A DNA stretch of 54,535 bases from Domibacillus mangrovi (lineage in GTDB: Bacteria; Bacillota; Bacilli; Bacillales; Domibacillaceae), in NCBI RefSeq assembly GCF_001906925.1, contig NZ_MRWQ01000011.1:1-54535 (forward strand). Direction: 5' to 3'. Below are positions 31,413-40,331 of the stretch, piece after piece; the stretch's first letter is position 1; each line of letters opens with the position of its first letter. Position numbers and translations under genes: made by a program. The notes below the pieces were generated by a model that searched no databases, was not told where the DNA came from, and saw only the letters and a program-made list of their open reading frames with translations.

Positions 31413-34400
31413 TTAGTCTTTTGTTCCAACCGTTTCTGTTTTGACTGTTTCAGGAGCGATATTCAATGAATCCGCTTGTTGAACGTCATCTTCATCCTCA
31501 AGATCACGCATTTCTATTTCCTGATCATCTCCAGACATAATTTTCACATCAAGACCAAGACTTTGAAGTTCTTTGATTAATACTTTAAATGATTCAGGCA
31601 CGCCTGGTTCTGGAACATTTTCACCTTTGACGATTGCTTCATATGTTTTCACACGACCGACGATATCATCCGATTTTACTGTTAAGATTTCTTGTAATGT
31701 ATAAGCGGCACCGTATGCTTCAAGCGCCCATACTTCCATTTCACCGAAACGCTGTCCGCCGAACTGTGCTTTACCACCAAGCGGCTGTTGTGTAACAAGT
31801 GAATATGGTCCCGTTGAACGAGCATGAAGCTTGTCATCAACCATATGCGCAAGTTTGATCATGTACATGATCCCCACAGATACACGGTTATCAAATGGCT
31901 CACCGCTACGGCCATCATAAAGTATCGTTTTCGCATCACGGCTCATGCCTGCTTCTTCAATTGTCTCCCACACATCGTCCTCAGAAGCACCATCAAACAC
32001 TGGTGATGCTACATGAATACCCAGATATCGGGCTGCTAGGCCTAAATGAAGCTCAAGCACTTGACCGATGTTCATACGAGATGGGACACCTAGCGGGTTA
32101 AGCATGATGTCAACTGGCGTACCGTCTGGCATGTAAGGCATGTCTTCTTCTGGCAAAATGCGAGAGATAACCCCTTTGTTACCATGACGTCCCGCCATTT
32201 TATCTCCTTCAGAAATCTTCCGTTTCTGAACAATGTATACACGCACAAGCTGATTTACACCTGGTGGTAATTCATCGCCGTCTTCACGGTTAAAGACTTT
32301 CACATCAAGGACAATACCACCGCCGCCATGAGGGACACGCAGTGATGTATCACGGACTTCACGTGCTTTTTCACCAAAAATCGCATGTAGAAGACGTTCT
32401 TCTGCTGTCAGTTCTGTTACCCCTTTAGGCGTTACTTTACCAACAAGCAAGTCACCATCTTTTACCTCAGCACCGATCCGGATAATACCACGGTCATCAA
32501 GGTTGCGAAGTGCATCTTCCCCAACATTTGGAATATCTCGTGTGATTTCTTCCGGTCCAAGCTTCGTATCGCGTGATTCTGACTCATATTCTTCAATGTG
32601 AATGGATGTATACACATCATCTTTTACGAGTCTTTCACTCATAATAATGGCATCTTCATAGTTATAGCCATCCCATGTCATGAAAGCAACAAGAACGTTA
32701 CGCCCAAGTGCTAGTTCACCAAGTTCCATCGATGGGCCATCAGCAAGGATCTCTCCTTTTGTCACATGATTGCCAACTGCAACGATCGGACGCTGGTTAT
32801 AGCAAGTCCCCTGATTGGAACGAATGAATTTTTGCAATTTATATTTGTCGAGATCGCCTTTTACTTCCTGTCCATCTACTTCTTGAATACGGCGGACAAA
32901 AATTTGGCGTGCTTCTACGCGTTCAACAATCCCTTCATGCTTACAAATAACAGCTGCACCGGAGTCTTTACCGGATACATACTCCATACCTGTCCCAACA
33001 ATCGGTGCTTCCGGCTGCATTAAAGGAACAGCCTGGCGTTGCATGTTCGCTCCCATAAGAGCACGGTTGGAGTCGTCATTCTCAAGGAACGGGATACACG
33101 CAGTTGCAGCTGATACAACTTGCTTCGGCGATACGTCCATGTAATCCGCGCGCTCGCGTTTAACAACGGTATTTTCACCACGAAAACGTGCAACTACTTC
33201 CTCTTCAGCAAATGAACCGTCTTCGTTAAGTGGAACATTCGCTTGTGCCACAACATAGTTATCTTCTTCATCAGCTGTTAAATAATCTATTCTTTCCGTC
33301 ACGCAGCCCGTATCCGGATCAACGCGGCGGTAAGGTGTTTCGATAAAACCAAAACGGTTTACTTTGGCAAATGAAGATAAAGAGTTGATCAACCCGATAT
33401 TCGGGCCCTCAGGCGTTTCAATCGGACACATACGGCCGTAGTGGGAGTAATGAACGTCACGCACTTCAAAGCCTGCGCGTTCACGTGTTAAACCACCGGG
33501 ACCGAGCGCCGATAGACGGCGTTTATGTGTTAATTCAGCCAACGGGTTCGTCTGATCCATGAACTGAGAAAGCTGAGAGCTTCCGAAAAATTCTTTAATC
33601 GACGCAATAACCGGGCGGATATTAATTAATTGCTGCGGTGTGATCGTTTGCGTATCTTGAATCGACATGCGCTCACGAACAACACGCTCCATACGAGATA
33701 ACCCGATACGGAATTGATTTTGCAACAATTCTCCTACAGAACGAAGACGACGGTTACCGAGGTGATCAATATCATCGGTATTGCCTACTCCATAAAGAAG
33801 GTTGAAGAAATAACCAATCGATGCAACAATGTCAGCGGGCGTAATATTCTTCACGTTCATTTCTGGGAAGCCATTGCCGATAATGTTAATAATCTGCTCT
33901 TCTTCGCTGTTTGGTGCATATACTTTTATTGATTGAACAGTCATACTGTCTTCAAACACACCGCCTGTTTGACTGTATGATTTAAATGATGCCCCATTTT
34001 CAAGGTGGGGAATGATTTTATCAAGTGTACGGCGGTCTAGAACCGTTCCTGCTTCAGCAATAATTTCACCTGTTTCTGGATCAGCAAGCGTTTCAGCCAA
34101 GCGCTGTCCAAACAAGCGGTTTTTCGTATGAAGCTTTTTATTCATTTTATAACGGCCAACACTTGCTAGATCATACCGTTTTGGGTCAAAAAAGCGAGAA
34201 ACAATAAGGCTTTTCGCGTTTTCAACTGTTGGCGGCTCACCCGGACGAAGACGCTCATAAATTTCAATCAGCGCTTTCTCCGTCGTTTCTGTATTATCTT
34301 TTTCAAGCGTATTGCGCAAATATTCATTATCACCAAGCAATTCGATGATTTCTTGATCAGTACCAAACCCGAGTGCACGCAATAATACTGTAATTGGCAA

Positions 34401-34967
34401 TTTACGCGTTCTGTCAATACGGACATACACAATGTCTTTCGCATCTGTTTCATATTCTAACCAGGCACCACGGTTTGGGATAACAGTCGCAGTGAATCCT
34501 CGTTTTCCGTTCTTGTCCAACTTCCCGTTGTAATACACACTCGGAGAGCGGACAAGCTGAGAAACGATAACACGCTCTGCGCCATTAATAATGAATGTTC
34601 CTGTCTCAGTCATAAGCGGGAAATCACCCATGAAAACCTCTTGGTCTTTTACTTCACCCGTTTCCTTATTTAAAAGACGGACTTTCACACGAAGCGGAGC
34701 AGAGTACGTAACATCACGCTCTTTTGATTCATCCACTGGATACTTCGGCTCCGCAAGACTGTAATCAATAAATTCCAGTGCCAGATTGCCTGTGAAATCT
34801 TCAATCGGAGAAATGTCCTGAAACATTTCACGCAGACCCTCATCAAGAAACCATTGATAGGAAGCTGTTTGAATCTCAATCAAATTCGGTAATTCCAATA
34901 CTTCACTAATACGCGCATAGCTTCTACGCTGGCGGTGTCGTCCATACTGAACTAGTTGACCTGTCAA
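31413..34967 (-). CDS. rpoB: RNA polymerase beta subunit
   Basis: 1184 residues, closely like B. subtilis RpoB. The rifampicin region [20 protein letters not shown] with following [11 protein letters not shown] is wild type. Start: TTG 34967 (MTGQLVQYG), with GAGGGG about 8 bases upstream. The in-frame GTG at 34976 overlaps that ribosome site and is rejected; B. subtilis also uses this TTG. It has its own promoter and a 200-nt leader with an attenuator-like hairpin. Confidence 0.98.
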   Translation of the reverse strand: MTGQLVQYGRHRQRRSYARISEVLELPNLIEIQTASYQWFLDEGLREMFQDISPIEDFTGNLALEFIDYSLAEPKYPVDESKERDVTYSAPLRVKVRLLNKETGEVKDQEVFMGDFPLMTETGTFIINGAERVIVSQLVRSPSVYYNGKLDKNGKRGFTATVIPNRGAWLEYETDAKDIVYVRIDRTRKLPITVLLRALGFGTDQEIIELLGDNEYLRNTLEKDNTETTEKALIEIYERLRPGEPPTVENAKSLIVSRFFDPKRYDLASVGRYKMNKKLHTKNRLFGQRLAETLADPETGEIIAEAGTVLDRRTLDKIIPHLENGASFKSYSQTGGVFEDSMTVQSIKVYAPNSEEEQIINIIGNGFPEMNVKNITPADIVASIGYFFNLLYGVGNTDDIDHLGNRRLRSVGELLQNQFRIGLSRMERVVRERMSIQDTQTITPQQLINIRPVIASIKEFFGSSQLSQFMDQTNPLAELTHKRRLSALGPGGLTRERAGFEVRDVHYSHYGRMCPIETPEGPNIGLINSLSSFAKVNRFGFIETPYRRVDPDTGCVTERIDYLTADEEDNYVVAQANVPLNEDGSFAEEEVVARFRGENTVVKRERADYMDVSPKQVVSAATACIPFLENDDSNRALMGANMQRQAVPLMQPEAPIVGTGMEYVSGKDSGAAVICKHEGIVERVEARQIFVRRIQEVDGQEVKGDLDKYKLQKFIRSNQGTCYNQRPIVAVGNHVTKGEILADGPSMELGELALGRNVLVAFMTWDGYNYEDAIIMSERLVKDDVYTSIHIEEYESESRDTKLGPEEITRDIPNVGEDALRNLDDRGIIRIGAEVKDGDLLVGKVTPKGVTELTAEERLLHAIFGEKAREVRDTSLRVPHGGGGIVLDVKVFNREDGDELPPGVNQLVRVYIVQKRKISEGDKMAGRHGNKGVISRILPEEDMPYMPDGTPVDIMLNPLGVPSRMNIGQVLELHLGLAARYLGIHVASPVFDGASEDDVWETIEEAGMSRDAKTILYDGRSGEPFDNRVSVGIMYMIKLAHMVDDKLHARSTGPYSLVTQQPLGGKAQFGGQRFGEMEVWALEAYGAAYTLQEILTVKSDDIVGRVKTYEAIVKGENVPEPGVPESFKVLIKELQSLGLDVKIMSGDDQEIEMRDLEDEDDVQQADSLNIAPETVKTETVGTKD

Positions 34968-35055
34968 CTGATTCACCCCTCAAATCAAGCGTTATAATTG
35001 CCTATAATTCATCTTAAGGCAGAGTATTACTATACTCAATAAGACAAAAAGAAAA

Positions 35056-35076
35056 AGGTTTTGTCAAAGAAAACCT
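35056..35076 (-). terminator. Attenuator-like terminator in the rpoB leader
   Basis: AGGTTTT and AAAACCT form a 7-bp stem with a seven-base loop, followed on the minus strand by TTTTTCTTTTTGTCTT. It lies inside the rpoB leader, about 110 bp downstream of the promoter and 90 bp before the start codon. Polymerase from that promoter must therefore read through it; partial termination is expected. Confidence 0.7.
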
Positions 35077-35178
35077 CATTTTTATCACAAATGGCCCTAT
35101 TTTGTTGTTATTGTTCCCATTCCAGCGAAAAATATTCCCATTGACAAACGGGGACAATTATTATATTGGCATTTTACA

Positions 35179-35207
35179 ATAATAGCATACGGTTTTTTTT
35201 GGGTCAA
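35179..35207 (-). promoter_or_regulatory. rpoBC promoter (sigma-A)
   Basis: TTGACC (35202-35207), 17-base spacer, TATTAT (35179-35184) on the minus strand, directly beyond the rsmC stop codon. The leader to rpoB is about 205 nt and contains the attenuator-like hairpin plus two AATGGGAA direct repeats (around 35117-35143). No gene lies in this 240-bp spacer. Confidence 0.85.
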
Positions 35208-35807
35208 TTATTTTTTAGCACGCAAAATAAAATAGCCCTTTGATTTGGCAACCGTATCACAAGAACCAGCTATTCTCTCTAATTCTTTTATGGCAGATGG
35301 AGCGCCTTGTTTCTTTTGAATGACTACCCATATTTCGCCGCTTTCTGCGAGTTTTGCAAAACCATTTTGCAAAATGTCGAATACGGTTTGTTTACCCGCA
35401 CGAATCGGCGGATTGGTTAACACAGCTGCAAACCCTTCTTGCGACACACGTTGAAGACGATCACTTTCATATATTTTGACGTTTCCAACATGATTAAGCT
35501 CTGCATTTTTACGGGCAAGTGCTAACGCTCGGTCATTTATATCAATCATATGAATCTTACGGTCCGGCTGCTCAGCAGCGAGCGAAATACCTATTGGTCC
35601 GTATCCACATCCGGCGTCAAGAATCGGTCCAGCTATTCTCGGCCATTCAAATGTCTCAATAAGCAGTCTTGAACCAAAATCCACTTCAGATTTCGAAAAA
35701 ACACCTGCATCTGTATGAAATATATATTGTTTCCCACGCAGCGTATATGTAAACTGCTGAGGGCGATGTTGACTGTCAGGGGTTTTGGAAAAATAATGGT
35801 CAGCCAA
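35208..35807 (-). CDS. ybxB: 16S rRNA methyltransferase, RsmC-like (YbxB)
   Basis: 199-residue class I SAM methyltransferase: motif I DAGCGYGPIGI, acidic DIND, and the catalytic NPPIRAGK (NPPF-type) as in RsmC, which makes N2-methylguanosine in 16S rRNA. The small-subunit target is inferred from the family. The open frame starts at 35825, but TTG 35807 gives MADHYFSKTP, aligned to B. subtilis YbxB, and GGGAG lies 7 bases before it. It sits between the rplJL and rpoBC units. Confidence 0.85.
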   Translation of the reverse strand: MADHYFSKTPDSQHRPQQFTYTLRGKQYIFHTDAGVFSKSEVDFGSRLLIETFEWPRIAGPILDAGCGYGPIGISLAAEQPDRKIHMIDINDRALALARKNAELNHVGNVKIYESDRLQRVSQEGFAAVLTNPPIRAGKQTVFDILQNGFAKLAESGEIWVVIQKKQGAPSAIKELERIAGSCDTVAKSKGYFILRAKK

Positions 35808-35829
35808 AGAAATTTCTCCCTTCAATAAA

Positions 35830-35859
35830 CAAAAGCCCGCTGATTCCAGCGGACTTTTG
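35830..35859 (-). terminator. Terminator after rplL
   Basis: CAAAAGCCCGCTG and CAGCGGACTTTTG (one mismatch) around a four-base loop, with a T-rich tail on the minus strand (CTTTTGTTT). It separates rplJL from ybxB; its end overlaps the ybxB ribosome site region, so partial read-through is probably how ybxB is expressed. Confidence 0.75.
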
Positions 35860-35877
35860 TATCATTGTATCAAAAAA

Positions 35878-36240
35878 TTACTTCACTTCTACAGAAGCGC
35901 CAACTTCTTCAAGTTTCGCTTTAAGTTCTTCAGCTTCTTCTTTAGCAATGCCTTCTTTGATTGCTTTAGGCGTGTTATCAACTAGTTCTTTCGCTTCTTT
36001 CAGGCCAAGACCTGTGATTTCGCGAACAGCTTTAATAACTTTGATTTTTTGATCGCCTGCTGATGCAAGAATAAGATCGAATTCAGTTTGCTCAGCCGCA
36101 GCTGCGCCACCAACAGCACCCGCTGCTGCAACTGGTGCTGCAGCCGTTACGCCAAACTCTTCTTCGATTGCTTTTACAAGGTCGTTCAATTCAAGAACGG
36201 ACATTTCTTTGATTGCTTCAATGATTTGCTCTTTAGACAT
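35878..36240 (-). CDS. rplL: 50S ribosomal protein L7/L12
   Basis: 120 residues: N-terminal dimerisation helices, an Ala-rich hinge (about 34-51) and the C-terminal domain with [23 protein letters not shown], which recruits translational GTPases. It is present in several copies on the L10 stalk. It follows rplJ by 71 bp. Confidence 0.97.
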   Translation of the reverse strand: MSKEQIIEAIKEMSVLELNDLVKAIEEEFGVTAAAPVAAAGAVGGAAAAEQTEFDLILASAGDQKIKVIKAVREITGLGLKEAKELVDNTPKAIKEGIAKEEAEELKAKLEEVGASVEVK

Positions 36241-36311
36241 TTTTTATTTCCTCCTTAGTGTGTTTTAAATATAGTTTTATTTACGATGCTGCTAGGCAGC
36301 TTGCCTTACAA

Positions 36312-36812
36312 TTACGCGCCTTGCTCTTCTTTTTGATCAGCCACTGCTTTCGCTGCAAGAGCGAAGTTGCGGATTGGCGCTTGAAGAACGCTGAGTACCA
36401 TAGAAAGAAGACCTTCGCGTGAAGGAAGTTCTGCAAGTGCTTTAACTTCTTCAGCTGAAACAAAGTTGCCTTCAAGTACGCCTGCTTTAATTTCAAGTGC
36501 TTCATTTGCTTTCGCAAATTCATTCAAAATTTTAGCTGGAGCGACAACATCTTCGCTACCGAATGCGACAGCATTAGGACCTGTAAGGAACTCTTCAAGA
36601 CCTGTAATACTTGCCGCTTCAGCTGCACGTCGAGTCATTGAGTTTTTGTAAACTTTGAACTCAACGCCTGCATCACGAAGTTGCTTACGAAGTTCCGTAA
36701 CTTGTGCCACGGAAAGACCGCGGTAGTCAACGATGATTGTCGATGGGCTGTTTTTAAATTTGTCAGCAATTTCACCGACAAGCGCTTGTTTTTTCTCGAT
36801 AATGCTGCTCAT
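36312..36812 (-). CDS. rplJ: 50S ribosomal protein L10
   Basis: 166 residues: [39 protein letters not shown] at the RNA-binding N-terminus and a C-terminal helix that carries the L12 dimers. ATG 36812 follows CAGGAGGTG. Its expression is controlled by an L10 leader with a terminator. Confidence 0.97.
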   Translation of the reverse strand: MSSIIEKKQALVGEIADKFKNSPSTIIVDYRGLSVAQVTELRKQLRDAGVEFKVYKNSMTRRAAEAASITGLEEFLTGPNAVAFGSEDVVAPAKILNEFAKANEALEIKAGVLEGNFVSAEEVKALAELPSREGLLSMVLSVLQAPIRNFALAAKAVADQKEEQGA

Positions 36813-36819
36813 CTGCTAC

Positions 36820-37020
36820 ACCTCCTGTAGAATTTGTACGGACGAATTTGTCCACAATTTAATACCGTCACGGGAAACGTAAAACCTCCATGTCCCGGAA
36901 GACATGGAGGCACGAAAAGCGGACAGAATGTCACACTATCTATTTCGCATGTCCTCGGCAGGATGTTTAAGCAATATGCCCCTGCTGTCTACGGTACAAA
37001 TGTACATATATAATCACAAC
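36820..37020 (-). promoter_or_regulatory. L10 leader with intrinsic attenuator
   Basis: The minus strand carries the typical L10 leader core (GTAGACAGCAGGGGC, ATATTGCTTAAAC, CCTGCCGAGGACA). A terminator follows, CCTCCATGTC / GACATGGAGG (36885-36910), with TTTTACG. In B. subtilis and relatives the L10(L12)4 complex binds this leader and favours the terminator, so rplJL are repressed when L10 is in excess. The conserved sequence and order make this call firm. Confidence 0.9.
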
Positions 37021-37027
37021 GGAGTTC

Positions 37028-37056
37028 ACTTTACCAGAAAACTCACTCGTTGTCAA
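37028..37056 (-). promoter_or_regulatory. rplJL promoter (sigma-A)
   Basis: TTGACA (37051-37056), 17-base spacer, TAAAGT (37028-37033) on the minus strand. It overlaps the end of rplA, so the L10 leader is made from its own promoter as well as from read-through of rplKA. Confidence 0.75.
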
Positions 37057-37057
37057 C

Positions 37058-37762
37058 TTAGTTTTTTGTTTGAACAACCAATGATGGATCTATTTTTACG
37101 CCAGGACCCATTGTTGATGTAACAGATACGTTTTTCATGTAGACACCTTTTGCTGCTGATGGTTTAACTTTCATCATTGTGTCATAGATGGCTGCGAAGT
37201 TTTCAACTAATTTTTCATTGTCGAAAGATACTTTACCAACCGGAACATGAACATTACCAGCTTTGTCAGCACGATACTCAACTTTACCAGCTTTGATTTC
37301 TTGAAGAGCTTTTTCAAGATCAAATGTAACCGTACCTGTTTTCGGATTTGGCATTAAACCTTTTGGTCCAAGCACACGGCCTAGTTTACCAACTTCACCC
37401 ATCATGTCAGGTGTTGCAACGATCACATCAAACTCGAACCAGCCTTGTTGAATTTTCGTAATATACTCGCTATCGCCAACATAGTCTGCACCAGCTGCTT
37501 CAGCTTCTTTCACTTTTTCGCCTTTAGCGAATACGAGAACGCGTTGTGTTTTACCTGTTCCGTTTGGAAGAACAAGCGCACCACGAATTTGCTGATCTGC
37601 TTTTTTCGGGTCAATACCTAGACGGAATGCAGCCTCAACTGTTGCGTCAAATTTAACTGTACTTGTTTTCTTTACAAGTTCAATTGCTTCTTCTACTGAA
37701 TATTGTTTTGTGCGGTCAACAAGTTTCGCCGCTTCTTGGAATTTCTTACCATGTTTAGTCAT
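37058..37762 (-). CDS. rplA: 50S ribosomal protein L1
   Basis: 234 residues: [64 protein letters not shown]. It forms the mobile L1 stalk near the E site and represses its own operon in many bacteria. Its leader holds a motif like the L1-binding site. Confidence 0.97.
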   Translation of the reverse strand: MTKHGKKFQEAAKLVDRTKQYSVEEAIELVKKTSTVKFDATVEAAFRLGIDPKKADQQIRGALVLPNGTGKTQRVLVFAKGEKVKEAEAAGADYVGDSEYITKIQQGWFEFDVIVATPDMMGEVGKLGRVLGPKGLMPNPKTGTVTFDLEKALQEIKAGKVEYRADKAGNVHVPVGKVSFDNEKLVENFAAIYDTMMKVKPSAAKGVYMKNVSVTSTMGPGVKIDPSLVVQTKN

Positions 37763-37780
37763 GATTTATTTCCTCCTTAT

Positions 37781-37806
37781 GTGGTTTTAACGGATTTACC
37801 TCCCAC
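37781..37806 (-). promoter_or_regulatory. Second putative L1-binding motif, before rplA
   Basis: On the minus strand GTGGGAGG ... CCAC with a small GG/CC inner pair, about 20 nt before the rplA ribosome site. The layout (GTGG, GA, inner stem, asymmetric loop, CCAC) copies that of the better site before rplK. Its inner stem is short, so the call is tentative. Confidence 0.4.
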
Positions 37807-37813
37807 GAATAAA

Positions 37814-37851
37814 GGTTGCGTGTGAAGTGATATCTTCTTCACATCGCAACC
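37814..37851 (-). other. Strong hairpin in the rplK-rplA spacer
   Basis: On the minus strand GGTTGCG(A)TGTGAAG pairs with CTTCACACGCAACC: 14 pairs with one bulged A and a nine-base loop. The bases after it are TTTATTCG, a poor U-run. It may be a weak attenuator or part of the L1 control region just downstream. Confidence 0.55.
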
Positions 37852-37869
37852 CCAAAAACAGACAACTAA

Positions 37870-38295
37870 TTAATCTTCAATCACAATACCCATGCTGCGG
37901 GCAGTACCTTCAACCATACGCATAGCTGATTCAACGTTAGCAGCATTTAAGTCAGGCATTTTTGTTTCAGCAATTTCACGCACTTTATCACGTTTAACCG
38001 TTGCAACTTTGTTACGGTTCGGTTCTCCAGATCCTGATTCAATACCGGCTGCTTTTTTAAGCAGAACAGCTGCAGGCGGAGTTTTTGTGATGAATGTAAA
38101 TGAACGGTCTTCAAAAACCGAAATTTCAACCGGAATGATCAATCCTGCTTGATCTGCTGTGCGTGCATTGAATTCTTTACAGAATCCCATAATGTTAACA
38201 CCAGCTTGACCGAGTGCCGGACCGACCGGCGGCGCAGGGTTTGCCTTACCTGCAGGAATTTGCAGTTTTACAACTTTAATAACTTTTTTAGCCAC
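37870..38295 (-). CDS. rplK: 50S ribosomal protein L11
   Basis: 141 residues, exactly B. subtilis length: [38 protein letters not shown] and the C-terminal RNA-binding domain with [26 protein letters not shown]. It forms the GTPase-associated centre and is needed for RelA activation. Start GTG 38295 with AGGAGG about 8 bases upstream; the 18 extra codons of the open frame are leader. Confidence 0.97.
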   Translation of the reverse strand: MAKKVIKVVKLQIPAGKANPAPPVGPALGQAGVNIMGFCKEFNARTADQAGLIIPVEISVFEDRSFTFITKTPPAAVLLKKAAGIESGSGEPNRNKVATVKRDKVREIAETKMPDLNAANVESAMRMVEGTARSMGIVIED

Positions 38296-38321
38296 GAGAC
38301 ACACCTCCTTAAGTCCGTGAT

Positions 38322-38349
38322 GTGGTACATGGGGCTTTGCCCCTCCCAC
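38322..38349 (-). promoter_or_regulatory. L1-binding leader motif before rplK
   Basis: On the minus strand GTGG-GA-GGGGC-AAA-GCCCC-ATGTA-CCAC: two stems separated by an asymmetric internal loop containing GTGGGAGG. This resembles the L1 stalk site in 23S rRNA (GGUGGGAGG) and the L1 sites of L11 operon leaders, the most widely distributed ribosomal protein autoregulation. I recognise it by shape and sequence, without a covariance search. Confidence 0.7.
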
Positions 38350-38422
38350 TCTGTCTATCTTTATTTAAATAAAGATGATTATAAAATGAGTCTTAACAGT
38401 ACTAGATATACTGACCTAAAAA

Positions 38423-38451
38423 ATATTATCACTTTTCACGTAAGATTTCAA
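38423..38451 (-). promoter_or_regulatory. rplKA promoter (sigma-A)
   Basis: TTGAAA (38446-38451), 17-base spacer, TAATAT (38423-38428) on the minus strand, starting just beyond the nusG stop. It gives a leader of about 120 nt with the L1 motif. A separate TATAAT at about 38373-38378 lacks a good -35 box. Confidence 0.65.
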
Positions 38452-38459
38452 GCCGTTTT

Positions 38460-38996
38460 TTAGGTTAATTTGTTTACTTGATCAAATTCAAGTTCAACCG
38501 GTGTTTCACGACCAAACATATTAACGTGTACTTTTAACTTTCCTTTATCCTGATCGATCTCTTCAACTGTTCCTTCAAAATCGGCAAACGGACCTTCTTT
38601 TACAACTACTGTTTCACCAGTTTCAAATTCAGCATCCCGGCGGCGTTCATCCATACCCATTTGTTTCAGGATCGACGTTACTTCATCCGGCAGAAGAGCT
38701 GTCGGCTTAGAACCGTGGCCAGATGATCCGACAAATCCCGTTACTCCAGGCGTGTTCCGCACAACATACCATGAATCATCTGTCATCACGATTTCAACGA
38801 GTACATAGCCAGGGAATACCTTCCGCTTCGTCACTTTCGTTTTGCCGTTTTTAATATCTGTTTGTTCTTCTTCTGGTACGATCACACGGAAGATTTTATC
38901 TTGCATACCCATAGACTCAACACGTTTTTCAAGATTTGCTTTCACTTTATTCTCATACCCGGAATATGTGTGCACGACATACCAATTTTTCTCCAT
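38460..38996 (-). CDS. nusG: Transcription elongation/termination factor NusG
   Basis: 178 residues: the NGN domain (EKNWYVVHTYSGYENKVK, VFPGYVLVEIVMTDDSWYVVRNTPGVTGFVG) and the C-terminal KOW domain (GPFADFEGTVEEIDQDKGK). It binds RNA polymerase and, in Bacillus, promotes pausing. ATG 38996 gives the family N-terminus. Its AAGGAGGG lies an unusual 20 bases away, with a small hairpin between. An ATG at 39029 would add eleven unrelated residues. Confidence 0.95.
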   Translation of the reverse strand: MEKNWYVVHTYSGYENKVKANLEKRVESMGMQDKIFRVIVPEEEQTDIKNGKTKVTKRKVFPGYVLVEIVMTDDSWYVVRNTPGVTGFVGSSGHGSKPTALLPDEVTSILKQMGMDERRRDAEFETGETVVVKEGPFADFEGTVEEIDQDKGKLKVHVNMFGRETPVELEFDQVNKLT

Positions 38997-39042
38997 AGAA
39001 AGGGACTTTTGTCCTTCCCTCCTTTTCATTTAAACCAAATGA

Positions 39043-39065
39043 AAAAACCCGTTCAACGGGTTTTT
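39043..39065 (-). terminator. Attenuator-like terminator in the nusG leader
   Basis: AAACCCG / CGGGTTT with a five-base loop, extended by A/T pairs, and TTTTTTC after it on the minus strand. It lies between the secE-side promoter and nusG, so nusG transcripts starting there must pass it. The upstream GACCCG (39090-39085 on the minus strand) could pair with CGGGT and block it. Confidence 0.75.
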
Positions 39066-39135
39066 GTTTCTTTAGGTCCGCATGGCGCGGGTCACAAAGG
39101 CGTTGCGACTTAGCCTTTGATCCTTATCAAAATCC

Positions 39136-39166
39136 ATTATAGCACGGAAAAACAATGTGTATTCAA
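39136..39166 (-). promoter_or_regulatory. Probable nusG promoter
   Basis: On the minus strand TTGAAT (39161-39166), a long 19-base spacer, and an extended -10 TGCTATAAT (TATAAT at 39136-39141). The TG extension compensates for the spacing. It would start a leader of about 130 nt containing the CAAAGGC/GCCTTTG hairpin (39095-39119) and the attenuator. Confidence 0.6.
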
Positions 39167-39194
39167 CTAATTTTCCAGAAAGCTGATCGTCTTA

Positions 39195-39371
39195 TTAAAT
39201 TAGCCGGATGATCCATGAAATACCTAGATCAACCACAGTAAAAAAGAGGGCAAGAAATACAACGGTTGCAATAACGGTGATTGTATACGTCGTTAATTCT
39301 TTCTTTTTCGGCCAGCTGACCTTGCTCATTTCAGAGCGCACGTTACGGAAAAATTGTGTAATGCGTGACAT
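39195..39371 (-). CDS. secE: Preprotein translocase subunit SecE
   Basis: 58 residues: an amphipathic cytoplasmic helix (RITQFFRNVRSEMSKVSWPKKKE) followed by one membrane segment (about 33-56). This is the short Gram-positive form with a single membrane span. It clamps SecY. ATG 39371 follows GGAGG by 10 bases; the longer open frame upstream overlaps rpmGB and is not used. Confidence 0.95.
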   Translation of the reverse strand: MSRITQFFRNVRSEMSKVSWPKKKELTTYTITVIATVVFLALFFTVVDLGISWIIRLI

Positions 39372-39405
39372 GTACTGAAAACCTCCAAAATGAAATACGC
39401 CGGTG

Positions 39406-39549
39406 TCACTTCGTCTGTTTATGAACAGTATGCTTCTTACAGACACCGCAAAATTTTTTTATCTTTAGGCGTTTGGCAATGTTAGTAACAGTCGTCGAAT
39501 AATTGCGTGATCCGCAGTCTTGACATTCAAGCGACACTTTTTCCGCCAT
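39406..39549 (-). CDS. rpmGB: 50S ribosomal protein L33 (zinc-binding form)
   Basis: 47-residue protein MAEKVSLECQDCGSRNYSTT...KKFCGVCKKHTVHKQTK. Both CxxC pairs are intact, so it is a zinc-containing C+ form. It lies in the sigH-rpmG-secE-nusG order typical of Bacillales, overlapped only by the false upstream extension of secE. Bacillales often carry two L33 genes; which paralogue this matches by name is less sure than the family. Confidence 0.92.
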   Translation of the reverse strand: MAEKVSLECQDCGSRNYSTTVTNIAKRLKIKKFCGVCKKHTVHKQTK

Positions 39550-39615
39550 TTTAATCACCTTACCATTTCAATGCTTAAAACGTATCATTAAAAGCTATTT
39601 TCCGTCAAGTTTTCA

Positions 39616-40260
39616 TTAATTGGTCATCTCTTTAAATTCAAGATAACGCTCTAATTTCCGTTTGACGCGCTGTAATGCGTTATCAATCGATTTCACGTGA
39701 CGGTTTAATTCTTCTGCTATTTCTTGATACGAACGGCCATCCAAATACAAGGCAAGCACTTGCCTTTCGAGATCGCTTAACAATTCATTCACTTTTCCTT
39801 CAATGCTGATAAATAGCTCGCGGTTAATCATTAATTCTTCCGGATCTGTTATCTTAACCCCAGTTAGCACATCCATTAACGTCCGGTCTGATTCTTCATC
39901 GTAAATAGGCTTATCGAGCGAAATATAAGAATTGAGCGGAATGTGTTTTTGCCTCGTAGCCGTTTTAATCGCTGTAATAATCTGACGGGTGATACATAAT
40001 TCCGCAAACGCTTTGAATGTACTAAGCTTGTCCCCTTTGTAATCGCGGACTGCTTTATACAAACCAATCATTCCTTCTTGCACAATATCTTCTTTATCCG
40101 CACCAATTAAAAAATAAGAGCGCGCTTTTGCTCTAACAAAGTTGCGATACTTATGAATTAAATAATCGAGGGCATCGCTGTTGCCGTTGTGTACAAGTTC
40201 TACTAGCTGCTCATCATTCAGCGAATCCATCTTCATACTTATACTTATCGAACGGTTCAA
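39616..40260 (-). CDS. sigH: RNA polymerase sigma factor SigH (Spo0H)
   Basis: 214 residues of the sigma-70 family: region 2 with YRNFVRAKARSYFLIGADKEDIVQEGMIGLYKAVRDY and region 4 with LEEL-type helix-turn-helix (RSYQEIAEELNRHVKSIDNALQRVKRKL). SigH directs transition-state and early sporulation genes such as spo0A and spo0F. The start is probably TTG 40260, about 11 bases after GGAGGGG; ATG at 40236 is an alternative. Its own promoter overlaps the rae1 end. Confidence 0.95.
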   Translation of the reverse strand: MNRSISISMKMDSLNDEQLVELVHNGNSDALDYLIHKYRNFVRAKARSYFLIGADKEDIVQEGMIGLYKAVRDYKGDKLSTFKAFAELCITRQIITAIKTATRQKHIPLNSYISLDKPIYDEESDRTLMDVLTGVKITDPEELMINRELFISIEGKVNELLSDLERQVLALYLDGRSYQEIAEELNRHVKSIDNALQRVKRKLERYLEFKEMTN

Positions 40261-40301
40261 GCTTATACATCCCCCTCCGCTTGCAAAGCATAGTTAGGAG
40301 T

Positions 40302-40331
40302 ATTATACAGTACGTTTTTTTTGTACGTCAA
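40302..40331 (-). promoter_or_regulatory. sigH promoter (sigma-A)
   Basis: TTGACG (40326-40331), an 18-base spacer containing an A8 run, and TATAAT (40302-40307) on the minus strand. The -35 box reaches into the last codons of rae1. In B. subtilis sigH is driven by sigma-A and repressed by AbrB; the A-rich spacer would suit AbrB, but that is inference. Confidence 0.82.

Noticed and set aside
33550-33640. Possible rifampicin-resistance changes in rpoB
   Set aside because: The cluster region reads [20 protein letters not shown] and RLSALGP, the wild-type sequence.
35208-35260. CRISPR-like or tandem repeats in the AT-rich spacers near rpoB
   Set aside because: Only two short AATGGGAA copies were seen; there is no regular repeat-spacer pattern anywhere in the window.
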